Positions 20,434-20,854 of a DNA stretch of 20,854 bases are shown piece by piece (position 1 is the first letter of the stretch; each line of letters begins with the position of its first letter). A program made the position numbers and the translations under genes. The notes under the pieces are model-generated. The model worked only from the letters and a program-made list of their open reading frames with translations, did not search any database and was not told the DNA's origin. This DNA comes from an uncultured Lachnospiraceae bacterium (GTDB lineage Bacteria > Bacillota > Clostridia > Lachnospirales > Lachnospiraceae), in contig CAMPAP010000069.1 of the NCBI GenBank assembly GCA_946631935.1, positions 1-20,854 on the forward strand, in the 5' to 3' direction.

Positions 20434-20854
20434 ACCGGACAAAAAAACAGTTCGTCTTATCACGATGGCAATACTGTCATATGTTAATGCCATAGCCATG
20501 CAGTATGTCACACACATAAACGGTGACGGCGGCCCCTATACCGGAACACAGCTCTACTCCTTTATTCCCGAATCCGTTCTCTGGTTTATTGCATGCTTTT
20601 ATCTGCTTAACAGATTCGCAGAAGAAAGTGTATTAAAGAAAAAAGGAAAACTCATTTTGTCCCTTGTCTTCGGTTTCGGACTGGCATTTACCGCGGTATG
20701 GGGACAGGAGATTCTTTACAACCTGACACTCTGGGACAAACCGGACAGGATAAGGAACGCATTTTTCGCTGCCCTTGGGCTTATGATCTTCACCGTACCC
20801 TTCATAAGTTTCATAACAGGACTTTTTGATAAAGCATCTGAAAGCTGCAAAAAA
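20423..20854 (+). CDS. Polytopic membrane protein, N-terminal part, possibly DUF6020-like (cut by window edge)
   Basis: 144 residues are visible and the frame runs off the window. Hydrophobic segments lie at about 10-26, 42-58, 71-92 and 112-132, separated by short loops. By eye the order (helix, a short loop ending in LxRFAEE, a helix with GFG, a loop with NLTLWD, then a helix and FITGLFDKASES) resembles the first 145 residues of the 608-residue protein at 8287-10113 (LFRLA, a helix with GWLFG, SDLTLPG, then LFRLVSGLYEFKKKSE). That suggests a second member of the same group, but the decisive outer loop is not in the window. The ATG at 20423 overlaps the previous gene; GGAG lies about 10 bases before. 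Confidence 0.7.
   Translation, partial: MKIKPDKKTVRLITMAILSYVNAIAMQYVTHINGDGGPYTGTQLYSFIPESVLWFIACFYLLNRFAEESVLKKKGKLILSLVFGFGLAFTAVWGQEILYNLTLWDKPDRIRNAFFAALGLMIFTVPFISFITGLFDKASESCKK

Overview
The window looks like chromosome of a low-to-mid GC Firmicute, most likely a Lachnospiraceae member of the Butyrivibrio type. This rests on strong AGGAGG-type ribosome binding sites, an LTA-synthase-like sulfatase, an MsmK/UgpC-type sugar ABC ATPase next to a YesL-like protein, and large multi-membrane proteins of the DUF6020/DUF6056 kind. The genus is inference. I see no rRNA, tRNA, CRISPR array, IS element or phage gene. The region reads as core or long-resident chromosome.

Layout. Positions 1-462 (-) hold the N-terminal part of a sugar ABC transporter ATPase, cut by the window edge. 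From 617 to 17098 fifteen genes all lie on the minus strand with gaps of at most about 50 bases and many overlaps. In order of transcription they are: mtnN (MTA/SAH nucleosidase); an 88-residue free-standing piece of the FakA/YloV family; a membrane sulfatase of the LTA synthase family; a histidine kinase and its OmpR-type response regulator; three polytopic membrane proteins (DUF6056-like, an orphan, DUF6020-like); a divergent arginase-fold enzyme; an rRNA m5C methyltransferase (RsmF/NSUN type); an RluA-type pseudouridine synthase; a membrane-anchored J-domain protein with a tyrosine-periodic acidic linker; metG; a monoglyceride-lipase-like hydrolase; a GNAT acetyltransferase; and a YesL/DUF624 protein. 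An EAL-domain c-di-GMP phosphodiesterase follows at 17245-19323 (-). A divergent promoter region (19324-19461) then leads to two plus-strand membrane genes: a lysyl-PG-synthase-type transmembrane protein and a truncated membrane protein that resembles the N-terminus of the DUF6020-like protein.

How the genes fit together. The block 8287-16090 reads as a cell-envelope module: an extracellular phosphoglycerol-transferase-type enzyme is translationally coupled to a two-component system and then to GT-C-like membrane proteins. A plausible reading is synthesis or decoration of a surface polymer under control of its own sensor. The block 1321-7511 is housekeeping translation and RNA modification, carried on the same strand. 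The flanking EAL protein and flippase-like protein also concern the envelope or surface lifestyle. None of these functional links is proven by sequence alone.

The least explained items are the J-domain membrane protein, the free-standing FakA-like domain, the arginase-fold enzyme (whose only clear ribosome binding site points at a non-standard start codon) and the sulfatase/two-component/GT-C-like cluster.
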